Shown here piece by piece: positions 1-6,084 of a stretch of DNA of 6,084 nt. The translations under genes were made by a program, and so were the position numbers. Below the pieces are notes generated by a model. The model had not been told where the DNA came from and searched no databases. It saw only the letters and a program-made list of their open reading frames with translations. The DNA comes from Burkholderiales bacterium (GTDB taxonomy: Bacteria > Pseudomonadota > Gammaproteobacteria > Burkholderiales > SG8-39): assembly GCA_016649475.1 (NCBI GenBank), contig JAENXP010000166.1, positions 1-6,084 of the forward strand, given 5' to 3'. Each line of letters begins with the position of its first letter. Within the stretch, counting starts at the first letter, position 1.

Positions 1-155
1 ACGTAGCGCTCCGGAGACTCGACGGCCCTGTTGACCTTGTAGCCCATAAAACCCTTGGCTTTCTGGATCACCGCTTTGACGCCTTTGTCGATCGCCGCTT
101 CGAACTCCGCCTGGGTTCCGGGTTTGACGCGGATGTCCGCTATTTCGAGAATCAT
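1..155 (-). CDS. ABM-fold (antibiotic biosynthesis monooxygenase-like) protein, N-terminal part
   Basis: Read on the minus strand, an ATG at 155-153 opens a frame that stays open to the window edge (51 full codons), so the gene is cut off and only its N-terminus is seen. The protein begins [15 protein letters not shown] and continues with ...GFMGYKV...ESPERYV. This pattern of a first beta strand, an amphipathic helix, then G-F-x-G-Y-K-V and S-P-E-R-Y is typical of small (about 95-110 residue) dimeric ferredoxin-like ABM proteins in betaproteobacteria. Some members of the fold are monooxygenases or haem-degrading enzymes, but most are uncharacterised, so no reaction is assigned. The start is supported by a GGAGA Shine-Dalgarno seven bases upstream. 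It is transcribed divergently from the miaB cluster and is probably not functionally linked to it. The family call comes from recognising the sequence pattern. Confidence 0.8.
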   Translation of the reverse strand, partial: MILEIADIRVKPGTQAEFEAAIDKGVKAVIQKAKGFMGYKVNRAVESPERY

Positions 156-162
156 TGTGAGG

Positions 163-167
163 TCTCC
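163..167 (-). promoter_or_regulatory. Shine-Dalgarno of the ABM-like gene
   Basis: The minus-strand reading is GGAGA, with a 7-base spacer to the ATG at 155. This is the only canonical ribosome binding site seen in the window, and it fixes the start of the minus-strand gene. Confidence 0.75.
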
Positions 168-175
168 AGAATTTG

Positions 176-181
176 ATTGTA
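176..181 (-). promoter_or_regulatory. Possible -10 box for the ABM-like gene
   Basis: The minus strand reads TACAAT (five of six matches to TATAAT), about 20 bases upstream of the ATG at 155. No good -35 hexamer lies 15-19 bases further upstream, where the sequence is GC-rich. Initiation about seven bases downstream would leave a very short leader holding just the Shine-Dalgarno. This is a weak call. Confidence 0.3.
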
Positions 182-345
182 GCTCTAGCCGTGTCGCTAC
201 GCCCCCTGCCACGGGTGGCGCCGCCAGGCGCAGCCTACTACGAAGAAGTCGCGGAAGAAAGTCGCGGCCGCCCGCAGCATGGTTCGTGCGTCCGGGTTCG
301 GATTCGGGTTCGGTGCCTGCAGAACCTGGCCCCAGGTGCTTCGTT

Positions 346-351
346 TATAAT
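346..351 (+). promoter_or_regulatory. -10 box (TATAAT) of the probable cluster promoter
   Basis: A perfect TATAAT hexamer lies 34 bases before the ATG at 386 in otherwise GC-rich intergenic DNA. This is where the promoter of the head gene, and possibly of the whole miaB-phoH-ybeY-corC-lnt cluster, would be expected. The -35 region is poor: nothing close to TTGACA sits at a 16-18 base spacing (the area reads AGAACCTGG), and there is no extended TGn motif. Transcription may therefore need an activator or be weak. If initiation is about seven bases downstream of the box, the leader is roughly 25-30 nt and has no Shine-Dalgarno. Confidence 0.55.
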
Positions 352-385
352 CCCTGCAATCCCCTAACCGGTCCGCTATCGCCCC

Positions 386-706
386 ATGCGCAGCAAACTC
401 CTCGCATTATTGATCTGCTTCATTGTCATCCCGGCAACGGCGATCGCCCAAACGCGGCAGATTCCGGATGCCGCCAAGCGCGGCAATATCGTCCATATTC
501 AGGAAACCATCGTCGCAATCGACGGCGAACGCATGCGCCTGTCCGCCGGCGCGCGCATACGCAGCCGCGACAATCTGCTCATCGTGCCGATGAGCCTGCC
601 GCCCGGCGCGCTGGTGAAGTACACGCTCGACGGCTCAGGGCAGATACACCGCGTCTGGGTGCTGACGGCGAAAGAAGCCGCAACGCCCGACAAGAATCCG
701 CGGTAA
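386..706 (+). CDS. small secreted protein of unknown function at the head of the miaB cluster
   Basis: This is a 106-residue protein with a clear Sec signal peptide. R2 and K4 precede a hydrophobic core ([11 protein letters not shown]), followed by a signal peptidase I-type site T-A-I-A before Q22, leaving about 85 mature residues. The mature part looks beta-rich ([19 protein letters not shown], then [20 protein letters not shown]) and has no cysteines, so it is probably a small periplasmic soluble protein. I recognise no named domain and assign no function. Its stop lies 2 nt before the miaB ATG, so it is almost certainly co-transcribed with miaB, and miaB translation probably depends on ribosomes finishing this gene. 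The TATAAT box at 346-351 is upstream. No Shine-Dalgarno precedes the ATG, but the signal peptide begins right at it, which supports this start. The antisense frame overlapping its 3' part is judged a coding shadow. Confidence 0.8.
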   Translation: MRSKLLALLICFIVIPATAIAQTRQIPDAAKRGNIVHIQETIVAIDGERMRLSAGARIRSRDNLLIVPMSLPPGALVKYTLDGSGQIHRVWVLTAKEAATPDKNPR

Positions 707-708
707 GC

Positions 709-2166
709 ATGGCGCAGAAGCTCTATATCAAGACTTTCGGCTGCCAGATGAACGAGTACGACTCGGCCAAGATGGCCGACGTGCTCGCCGCGGCCGACGG
801 CATGGAAACCACCGCCGATCCGGCCGAAGCCGACGTAATCGTGTTCAACACCTGTTCGGTGCGCGAAAAAGCGCAGGAAAAAGTGTTTCACGACCTGGGC
901 CGGGTGAAACATCTCAAGCGGGCGCGCCCCGGCCTGGTGATAGGCGTAGGCGGCTGCGTCGCCAGTCAGGAGGGCGCCGCCATCGTGGCGCGCGCGCCTT
1001 ATGTCGATGTGGTGTTCGGCCCGCAAACCCTGCACCGGCTGCCCGCCCTGATTGCGGAACACCGGCGCACCGGCCGGCCGCAGGTGGATATTTCCTTTCC
1101 CGAGATCGAGAAATTCGACAGCCTGCCGCCGGCGCGGGTCGCCGGCGTATCGGCCTTTGTTTCCATCATGGAAGGCTGCAGCAAATATTGCAGCTTCTGC
1201 GTCGTCCCCTATACCCGCGGCGAGGAAGTCTCGCGTCCGTTCGAGGATGTGCTCACCGAAGTGGCGGAACTGGCGCTGGCCGGCGTGAAGGAAATCACCC
1301 TGCTCGGCCAGAACGTAAATGCGTACCGCGGAATCATGGGCGGCGACAGCAGGGACGGCGCGCGCGAAATCGCCGATTTCGCGCTGCTCCTGGAATACGT
1401 CGCCGAAATTCCCGGCATCGAGCGCATCCGCTACACCACCTCGCATCCCAGGGAATTCACCCAGCGGCTGATCGACGCCTACGGCTGCACGCCGAAGCTG
1501 GCGAGCCATGTGCACCTGCCGCTGCAGTCGGGCTCGGACCGCGTGCTCGCCGCGATGAAGCGCGGCTACACCGCGCTCGAATACAAGTCCATCATCCGCC
1601 GCTTGCGCGCGGCGCGACCGGATATTTCGATTTCATCTGATTTCATCGTCGGTTTCCCCGGCGAGACCGACGGTGATTTCGAAGCGACCATGGAACTGGT
1701 GACCGAAATCGGATTCGACGACTCCTACTCCTTTCTTTACAGCCCGCGGCCGGGCACGCCGGCGGCGGAACTTGCCGACGACACGCCGCTACCGGTGAAG
1801 CAGGCGCGCCTGGCGCGCTTGCAGGCGCAGATCGAGGCGCAGGCGAACGCAATCAGCCAGGCGATGGTCGGCGGCACCCAGCGCGTGCTGGTGGAAGGCA
1901 ACGCGAAACGGGATCCGGGCGAACTGTGCGGCCGCAGCAGCGGCAACCGCATGGTGAATTTCGCCGGCCCGCGCGAACTCATCGGCCGGATGGTGGAGGT
2001 CGACATCACCGCGGCGCGTGCGCATACCCTACGCGGTGAATACCGCGTTACATCCGGGGGCGGTGAATACCGCGTTCCATCCGGGGGCGGCGAAGTCCGC
2101 GTTCCACCGACGGCTGGCGAAGCCCGCGTTGCGCCGCCGGCCGCCGCGGTCCGCATCGCTCGATGA
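709..2166 (+). CDS. miaB: tRNA-2-methylthio-N6-dimethylallyladenosine synthase MiaB
   Basis: MiaB is a radical-SAM methylthiotransferase that adds a methylthio group to i6A37 of tRNAs reading UNN codons, giving ms2i6A. The frame gives 485 residues. The N-terminal UPF0004 domain has the three auxiliary-cluster cysteines C12 ([12 protein letters not shown]), C49 (FNTCSVRE) and C83 (GGCVAS). The radical-SAM CxxxCxxC is C157/C161/C164 ([17 protein letters not shown]). Further family blocks are HLPLQSGSD and [16 protein letters not shown] domain covers about residues 383-446, ending near HTLRGEYR. The family normally ends about there; this protein carries an extra tail of about 40 residues made of a 9-residue repeat (see the repeat entry). 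The start at 709 is chosen because [15 protein letters not shown] is the family N-terminus. The frame is open far upstream, but that part overlaps the secreted-protein gene and looks nothing like MiaB. There is no clear Shine-Dalgarno. The stop overlaps the phoH start (ATGA). Confidence 0.97.
   Translation: MAQKLYIKTFGCQMNEYDSAKMADVLAAADGMETTADPAEADVIVFNTCSVREKAQEKVFHDLGRVKHLKRARPGLVIGVGGCVASQEGAAIVARAPYVDVVFGPQTLHRLPALIAEHRRTGRPQVDISFPEIEKFDSLPPARVAGVSAFVSIMEGCSKYCSFCVVPYTRGEEVSRPFEDVLTEVAELALAGVKEITLLGQNVNAYRGIMGGDSRDGAREIADFALLLEYVAEIPGIERIRYTTSHPREFTQRLIDAYGCTPKLASHVHLPLQSGSDRVLAAMKRGYTALEYKSIIRRLRAARPDISISSDFIVGFPGETDGDFEATMELVTEIGFDDSYSFLYSPRPGTPAAELADDTPLPVKQARLARLQAQIEAQANAISQAMVGGTQRVLVEGNAKRDPGELCGRSSGNRMVNFAGPRELIGRMVEVDITAARAHTLRGEYRVTSGGGEYRVPSGGGEVRVPPTAGEARVAPPAAAVRIAR
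2035..2163 (+). repeat. 27-bp tandem repeat encoding the MiaB C-terminal tail
   Basis: Four consecutive 27-bp units at 2035-2061, 2062-2088, 2089-2115 and 2116-2142 are followed by a degenerate partial unit to 2163. Units 1 and 2 differ at one base of 27; units 2 and 3 share 18 of 27. Translated in the miaB frame they read [36 protein letters not shown], then AAVRIAR. The unit length is a multiple of three, so copy-number change would alter tail length without shifting the frame. The array directly follows the TRAM domain and ends at the ATGA shared with phoH. The near-identity of the first two units suggests a recent duplication. Confidence 0.9.
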
Positions 2167-3107
2167 AGCCCAAACCCGTAGAAATCACCCTGTCCCCGGT
2201 CGACAACGAGCGCCTCGCCACCCTGTGCGGCGCCTTCGACGAAAATCTGCGCCAGATCGAAATCGGGCTCGATATTGCGATTGCGCGCCGCGGCGAACGC
2301 TTCGTGCTCAAAGGGCAGCCGCGCCAGACCGCACGCGGTGCCGAGGCGCTGCAGCGCTTCTACGAACAGGCCAGGCGCGGACTCACTCTGGACGACGTGC
2401 AACTCGGCCTGGTCGAGGTCCAGCAGCCCAGCACCGGCGTGCAAACCCCGGCCCTGCTCACGCGCAAACCCGACCTGCACGGGCGCACGCCGCGCCAGGT
2501 CGAGTACATGAAGAACATCCTCGAGCACGACATCACCTTCGGCATCGGACCGGCGGGCACCGGCAAGACCTATCTCGCCGTGGCCTGCGCCGTGGACGCG
2601 CTGGAGCGCGACGCGGTGAAGCGCATCGTGCTGGTGCGCCCCGCGGTGGAAGCGGGCGAGCGGCTGGGCTTTCTTCCCGGCGACCTGGCGGAGAAAGTCA
2701 ATCCGTATCTGCGCCCGCTGCACGACGCGCTCTACGACCTTATGGGCTTCGACAAAGTCGGCAAAATGTTCGAGCGCGGCGCGATCGAAATCGCACCGCT
2801 CGCCTATATGCGCGGTCGAACCCTGAATCACTCCTTCATCATCCTCGACGAGGCGCAGAACACCACGCCGGAGCAGATGAAAATGTTCCTCACCCGCATC
2901 GGTTTCGGCAGCAAGGCGGTGGTCACGGGCGACGTGACCCAGATCGACCTGCCGCGCGGCAACAAGAGCGGATTGATCGAGGCGCGGCGGATACTGGCCG
3001 AGGTGCGCGGCCTCGCCTTTACCCTGTTCCTGGCCGAAGACGTGGTTCGCCACCCGCTGGTGCAGCGCATCGTCAACGCCTATGAGCGCCAGCAGAGCGA
3101 AACCTGA
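2163..3107 (+). CDS. ybeZ: PhoH-like ATPase (YbeZ)
   Basis: This 314-residue PhoH-family P-loop ATPase lies in the usual place between miaB and ybeY. The N-terminal part (about residues 1-110, starting [13 protein letters not shown]) matches the small domain preceding the ATPase in YbeZ proteins. The ATPase domain has Walker A GPAGTGKT at residues 129-136, followed by a conserved [19 protein letters not shown] block, and Walker [22 protein letters not shown] with D229/E230. A later motif [11 protein letters not shown] fits sensor I, and [14 protein letters not shown] is the family C-terminal helix. YbeZ binds YbeY in E. coli and is thought to act with it in rRNA/RNA metabolism; an RNA helicase-like role is inferred for the family. 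The length is slightly below that of E. coli YbeZ (about 346). Its ATG overlaps the miaB TGA by 4 nt, and no Shine-Dalgarno is visible, so translational coupling is likely. Confidence 0.95.
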   Translation: MKPKPVEITLSPVDNERLATLCGAFDENLRQIEIGLDIAIARRGERFVLKGQPRQTARGAEALQRFYEQARRGLTLDDVQLGLVEVQQPSTGVQTPALLTRKPDLHGRTPRQVEYMKNILEHDITFGIGPAGTGKTYLAVACAVDALERDAVKRIVLVRPAVEAGERLGFLPGDLAEKVNPYLRPLHDALYDLMGFDKVGKMFERGAIEIAPLAYMRGRTLNHSFIILDEAQNTTPEQMKMFLTRIGFGSKAVVTGDVTQIDLPRGNKSGLIEARRILAEVRGLAFTLFLAEDVVRHPLVQRIVNAYERQQSET

Positions 3108-3564
3108 GCGCAGCGCGGCCAGACTGGAACTGACCGTGCAAATGGCGGTAAGCGCCACCGGCCTGCCGACGCGGGCGCAATTGCGCCGCTGGCTCGCCGC
3201 CGCCCTCGCGCGCAGCGCTGCGATCACCGTGCGCTTCGTCGGCGCCGTCGAGGGACGGGCGCTCAACCGAGCGTACCGCGACCGCGACTACGCCACCAAC
3301 GTGCTCAGCTTCGGCTACGACGGCGGCGGGCGCGACGGGCGGATCGAAGGCGACATCGTGCTGTGCGCGCCGGTGCTGCGGCGCGAGGCGCGCGCGCAGG
3401 GCAAGGCGCTGGAGGCGCATGTCGCGCACCTGACGGTGCACGGCGCGCTGCACCTGCAGGGCTACGATCATCAGCAGGCGCGAGCCGCGGCGCGCATGGA
3501 GGCACTGGAAAAAAGGATACTGGCAGAACTCGGGTTTGCGGACCCCTATGCCGGCGAAACGTGA
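3082..3564 (+). CDS. ybeY: endoribonuclease YbeY (16S rRNA maturation factor)
   Basis: YbeY is a zinc-dependent single-strand endoribonuclease needed for 16S rRNA 3'-end maturation and 70S ribosome quality control. The frame gives 160 residues, normal for the family. The zinc-binding motif HGALHLQGYDH supplies H120, H124 and H130. The upstream family block NRAYRDRDYATNVLSF includes the conserved arginine and the T-N-V-L-S-F variant of TDVLSF. The ATG at 3082 overlaps the end of phoH by 26 nt. It gives a short extension ([14 protein letters not shown]) before the usual first strand LELTVQ. An in-frame GTG at 3136 or ATG at 3142 would cut that strand, so 3082 is preferred, though the real start could be a non-ATG codon just after the phoH stop. 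No Shine-Dalgarno is evident at any candidate. It acts with the adjacent PhoH-type ATPase. Confidence 0.95.
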   Translation: MSASRAKPERSAARLELTVQMAVSATGLPTRAQLRRWLAAALARSAAITVRFVGAVEGRALNRAYRDRDYATNVLSFGYDGGGRDGRIEGDIVLCAPVLRREARAQGKALEAHVAHLTVHGALHLQGYDHQQARAAARMEALEKRILAELGFADPYAGET

Positions 3565-3635
3565 CGAACAAGGGGCGATGGTAAGATAGCGTCGATTCCG
3601 CAAGGCTCATTTGCCGCGGCCGGCACCATCCACAT

Positions 3636-4469
3636 ATGCAAGACGAAAAAAACCACAAACCGTCCTTTCTTGAACGCCTCTCGACGCTGCTCCTGCGCGA
3701 ACCGGAGGACCGCGAGCAGCTGATCGGGCTGCTGCACTCGGCCTACGAGCACAATCTGATCGACTCCGAGGCGCTGTCGATGATCGAAGGCGTGCTGCAG
3801 GTGTCGGAAATGCAGGTGCGCGACATCATGGTCCCGCGCGCGCAAATGGACGTGGTCGAGATCGGCGAGACACCGGACAAATTCATACCCTCGGTGATCT
3901 CGACGGCGCATTCGCGTTTTCCGGTGATCGACCGCGAGCGCGACAACGTGCTCGGCATCCTGCTCGCCAAGGACCTGCTGCACTACTACGCCGGCGAGGA
4001 GGAGTTCGACGTGCGCGAGATGCTGCGCCCGGCCGTGTTCGTGCCCGAGTCCAAGCGCCTCAACATATTGCTGCGCGAATTCCGCGCCAGCCGCAACCAC
4101 ATGGCCATCGTCGTCGATGAATACGGCGGCGTCGCCGGCCTGGTGACCATCGAAGACGTGCTCGAGCAGATCGTCGGCGACATCGAGGACGAATACGACT
4201 TCGACGAGACCGAAGACAATATCCTGCCGGAGTCGAGCGGCCAGTACCGCGTCAAGGCGCAGACCGAGATCGACGATTTCAACGAAGAGTTCGGCACCGA
4301 CTTCGGCGACGACGCCTACGACACCGTGGGCGGAATGGTGATCAGCCGTTTCGGGCGCGTGCCCAAGCGCGGCGAGAGCATCGCCATCGGCGGATTCAAG
4401 TTCCAGGTGATGCGCGCCGACAGCCGCCGCGTGCACACCCTGCTGGTGCAAAAGCCGCGGGATCAATGA
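3636..4469 (+). CDS. corC: CorC/YbeX, soluble CBS-pair and CorC_HlyC domain protein
   Basis: This 277-residue protein has the full architecture of E. coli YbeX/CorC. An acidic/helical N-terminal segment (about 1-60, LERLSTLLLREPEDREQL and MIEGVLQVSEMQVRDIMVPR) leads into two CBS motifs (about 67-125, SRFPVIDRERDNVLGILLAKDLL, and about 130-187, MAIVVDEYGGVAGLVTIEDVLEQIVGDIEDEYD). A C-terminal CorC_HlyC domain follows (about 203-275, DTVGGMVISRFGRVPKRGE). It has no membrane-spanning DUF21 part, so it is cytoplasmic and cannot itself be a channel. The family was named for effects on cobalt/magnesium efflux, and YbeX has also been linked to ribosome metabolism, matching its ybeY/ybeZ neighbours. 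A 71-bp gap separates it from ybeY, the only real gap in the cluster; a loose TAAGAT at 3582-3587 lacks a -35. No Shine-Dalgarno precedes the ATG. Its stop overlaps the lnt start by 4 nt. Confidence 0.95.
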   Translation: MQDEKNHKPSFLERLSTLLLREPEDREQLIGLLHSAYEHNLIDSEALSMIEGVLQVSEMQVRDIMVPRAQMDVVEIGETPDKFIPSVISTAHSRFPVIDRERDNVLGILLAKDLLHYYAGEEEFDVREMLRPAVFVPESKRLNILLREFRASRNHMAIVVDEYGGVAGLVTIEDVLEQIVGDIEDEYDFDETEDNILPESSGQYRVKAQTEIDDFNEEFGTDFGDDAYDTVGGMVISRFGRVPKRGESIAIGGFKFQVMRADSRRVHTLLVQKPRDQ

Positions 4470-5956
4470 ATTCGGCCGTATTGCGGCAGGCGCGCGCCCC
4501 GCTGGCGGCAATGCTCCTCGGCGCGGCGACGGTGCCGGGCTTTGCGCCCACCGGAATCTACCTCTTGCCATTTGTCACCGCCGCCGGCCTGCTCTGGCTG
4601 TGGCAGGGCGCGGCCACGCCGCGCCGCGCGGCCGCGCTCGGCTTCGCCTACGGCATGGGCCTGTTTCTCACCGGCGTCAGCTGGGTCTATATCAGTCTGC
4701 ACGAATTCGGCGCCATGCCGGCGCCGCTCGCCGCCGTCGCCACATTTCTTTTCTGCGCCGTGCTCGCGCTGTTTCCGGCCCTGGCGGGCTGGCTGCAGGC
4801 ACGCTTCGCCGGACCGCTTGCGACGAAACAATTGCTGCTGATTCCGGCCTTGTGGATGCTCACCGAATGGCTGCGCAGCTGGATTTTCACCGGCTTCCCA
4901 TGGCTCGCCCTGGGCTATTCGCAGGCCGCCTCGCCGCTGGCCGGCTACGCCCCGCTCACCGGCGTATTCGGTTTGTCCTGGCTGGTGTGGCTCAGCGCCG
5001 GGCTGCTGCTTGCGCTCACGCGTGTACGGCAGCGCGGCGCGGCGCTCGCCGGGCTCGCGTTGGTCCTGGGCCTGGGTTACGGCCTCGAGCGGATCGAATG
5101 GACCCGGCCGCAGGGCGAGCCGATCAGCGTGAGCCTGGTGCAAGGGAACATCGCGCAGGACCTGAAATGGGACGAGAAGCGCTTTGCCTCGACGGTGCAG
5201 TTGTACCAGCGCCTGACCGAACACTCGGCGGCACAACTCACGGTCCTGCCCGAGACCGCCATTGCGCGCTTTCTCGACCTGCTCGACCCCAAGTTGATGC
5301 GCGCGCTGGCGCTGAGCGCGCGCAGCCATGGCGGCGATCTGATCCTCGGCCTGCCGCTGCGAGACGGCCCCGGGCGCTATTACAACAGCGTGCTCAGCCT
5401 GGGCACCTCGCCCACCCAGCGCTACGACAAGATCCACCTGGTTCCGTTCGGGGAATTCATTCCGCCCGGATTCGGCTGGGTTCTGTCGATACTCAAAATT
5501 CCGCTGGCGGATTTCACCCGCGGCAGCGCGGCGCAAGCGCCGCTGGACCTCGCCGGACAAAGAGTCGCGGTGAATATCTGCTACGAAGATGCGTTCGGCG
5601 AGGAAATCATCCGCGTCCTGCCGGAGGCGACGCTGCTGGTCAACGTCAGCAATGTCGCCTGGTTCGGCGACTCGCTCGCGCCGCACCAGCATCTGCAGAT
5701 CGCACAGCTGCGCGCGCTGGAGACCGGCCGCACCATGCTGCGCGCCACCAATACCGGCATGACCGCCATCATCGACCACCGCGGCCGCATCGCCGCCGTG
5801 CTGCCGCCCTTCACCGAGGGCACGCTCAGCGGCAGCGCCCAGGGGCGCAGCGGCGCCACGCCTTATGTGCGCTGGGGAAACACGCCGCTGGTACTGCTCG
5901 CCCTGCTCCTGTGCGGAGTCTTCGCGCTACGCTATGGAAAACCGGCGGCGGCATGA
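4466..5956 (+). CDS. lnt: apolipoprotein N-acyltransferase Lnt
   Basis: Lnt transfers an acyl chain from phospholipid to the N-terminal cysteine of apolipoproteins in the inner membrane, the last step of lipoprotein maturation. The 496-residue frame (E. coli: 512) has hydrophobic N-terminal segments at about residues 12-27, 31-48, 55-78, 84-111, 121-140, 162-187 and 192-210. A periplasmic carbon-nitrogen hydrolase (nitrilase-fold) domain covers about 221-455, and a final membrane helix about 471-491. The catalytic triad is intact: E263 (VLPETAIARF), K322 (RYDKIHLVPFGEF) and C372 (NICYEDAFGEE). The supporting conserved E330 is in PFGE and E374 in CYE. The block SNVAWFGDSLAPHQHLQIAQLRALETGR is family-typical. 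The start ATG shares ATGA with the corC stop, and its own stop shares ATGA with the next frame, so it is coupled on both sides. All residues expected for activity are present. Confidence 0.97.
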   Translation: MNSAVLRQARAPLAAMLLGAATVPGFAPTGIYLLPFVTAAGLLWLWQGAATPRRAAALGFAYGMGLFLTGVSWVYISLHEFGAMPAPLAAVATFLFCAVLALFPALAGWLQARFAGPLATKQLLLIPALWMLTEWLRSWIFTGFPWLALGYSQAASPLAGYAPLTGVFGLSWLVWLSAGLLLALTRVRQRGAALAGLALVLGLGYGLERIEWTRPQGEPISVSLVQGNIAQDLKWDEKRFASTVQLYQRLTEHSAAQLTVLPETAIARFLDLLDPKLMRALALSARSHGGDLILGLPLRDGPGRYYNSVLSLGTSPTQRYDKIHLVPFGEFIPPGFGWVLSILKIPLADFTRGSAAQAPLDLAGQRVAVNICYEDAFGEEIIRVLPEATLLVNVSNVAWFGDSLAPHQHLQIAQLRALETGRTMLRATNTGMTAIIDHRGRIAAVLPPFTEGTLSGSAQGRSGATPYVRWGNTPLVLLALLLCGVFALRYGKPAAA

Positions 5957-6084
5957 TCGAACATCCACGTCGTCTCGAATGCCGCCGCATGCCAAGCACC
6001 GACTTGCGCGCTGCGCGCGCCAACTGTGTTTTCTGCACGGATGAAAAGCGCATCCGTGCAGAAAACACAGTTATTGTTAACACC
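5953..6084 (+). CDS. possible HIT-family protein, N-terminal fragment
   Basis: A frame opening with the ATG that overlaps the lnt stop (ATGA at 5953-5956) stays open to the window edge, giving 44 codons. Residues 24-44 include NCVFCTDEKRIRAEN. The C-x-F-C followed by R-I-x-A-E-N matches the N-terminal pattern of small bacterial HIT-family (Ap4A hydrolase-like) proteins. Their catalytic H-x-H-x-H lies about 80 residues further on and is outside the window. An in-frame ATG at 5989 is an equally plausible start, closer to the CxFC. No Shine-Dalgarno is seen before either. Against the call, the recognisable part coincides with a perfect 22-bp inverted repeat and has lower GC (27 of 63 bases from 6022 to 6084) than the neighbouring genes. 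This stretch could instead be non-coding DNA downstream of lnt. The evidence is a short pattern only. Confidence 0.42.
   Translation, partial: MIEHPRRLECRRMPSTDLRAARANCVFCTDEKRIRAENTVIVNT
6022..6072. repeat. perfect 22-bp inverted repeat with 7-nt loop
   Basis: The left arm 6022-6043 (AACTGTGTTTTC...GGATG) is the exact reverse complement of the right arm 6051-6072, with loop AAAAGCG at 6044-6050. Pairing stops at both outer ends (C6021 opposite A6073). The stem could form a strong RNA hairpin or DNA cruciform. It is not a typical intrinsic terminator: the T-run lies in the left arm and the A-run in the right arm, and no U-tract follows on either strand (the plus side continues ATTGTTAAC). 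It lies in register inside the possible HIT-family frame, covering codons 24-40. Confidence 0.95.

Noticed and set aside
216..226. Small inverted repeat TGGCG-C-CGCCA in the divergent spacer
   Set aside because: A 5-bp stem with a 1-nt centre in GC-rich DNA is expected by chance.
55..708. In-frame open extension upstream of miaB that would give a protein of about 700 residues
   Set aside because: It overlaps the minus-strand ABM gene start and the secreted-protein gene in another frame, is Arg/Pro-rich as expected for out-of-frame GC-rich DNA, and the MiaB family N-terminus is at 709.
499..1515. 338-residue minus-strand open frame opposite miaB
   Set aside because: It is antisense to the conserved cysteine motifs of MiaB, with His/Ala/Arg-rich shadow composition and no known motif.
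1737..3266. 509-residue minus-strand open frame opposite miaB/phoH/ybeY
   Set aside because: It lies antisense to three well-conserved genes and has no recognisable domain; long antisense frames are common in high-GC DNA.
3582..3587. Internal promoter (-10 TAAGAT) in the ybeY-corC gap
   Set aside because: It has only four of six matches, and the sequence 17 bases upstream (ACGTGA) is a poor -35; there is not enough support for a separate entry.
3646..3652. A AAA AAC slippery heptamer in register at codons 4-6 of corC
   Set aside because: It matches the -1 frameshift heptamer, but the -1 frame stops within a few codons and no stimulatory structure is evident, so programmed frameshifting is unlikely.
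4463..5779. 438-residue minus-strand open frame opposite lnt
   Set aside because: It is antisense to intact lnt with all catalytic residues; its Gln/Arg/Ala-rich composition is a GC shadow.
6022..6084. Intrinsic terminator for the cluster
   Set aside because: The hairpin is strong, but there is no U-tract after it on either strand, and the upstream frame continues through it without a stop.

Overview
The window is about 6.1 kb of GC-rich DNA. Gene order and protein character fit a betaproteobacterium, probably of the Burkholderiales/Nitrosomonadales/Rhodocyclales range. This placement rests on protein character and synteny and has not been tested by a search. Nearly all of the window is one tightly packed plus-strand gene cluster whose core, miaB - phoH(ybeZ) - ybeY - corC(ybeX) - lnt, is also adjacent in Escherichia coli.

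Layout. Positions 1-155 (minus) hold the start of a small antibiotic-biosynthesis-monooxygenase-like (ABM fold) gene that runs off the left edge. Positions 156-385 are a divergent intergenic region with a perfect TATAAT box facing the cluster and two small direct repeats. Positions 386-706 encode a small secreted protein of unknown function. It is followed by miaB (709-2166), phoH (2163-3107), ybeY (3082-3564), a 71-bp gap, corC (3636-4469) and lnt (4466-5956). The start of one more open frame (5953 to the right edge) has a CxFC...AEN pattern like the N-terminus of HIT-family nucleotide hydrolases/transferases.

How the genes fit together. miaB modifies tRNA at A37. phoH and ybeY are an ATPase/endoribonuclease pair tied to rRNA maturation and RNA quality control. 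corC is a soluble CBS-pair protein, and lnt completes lipoprotein acylation in the inner membrane. The junctions are very tight: a 2-nt gap, then overlaps of 4, 26, 4 and 4 nt, with only ybeY-corC separated. This points to one transcript with translational coupling. No plus-strand gene has a clear Shine-Dalgarno sequence, whereas the divergent minus-strand gene does.

What stands out. (1) MiaB carries an extra C-terminal tail of about 40 residues made of a 9-residue (27-bp) tandem repeat, ending in the ATGA overlap with phoH. (2) A perfect 22-bp inverted repeat with a 7-nt loop lies at the right edge, in register inside the HIT-like frame. I see no defence system, mobile element, CRISPR array or RNA gene. 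The window is mostly a conserved housekeeping cluster with two local oddities.
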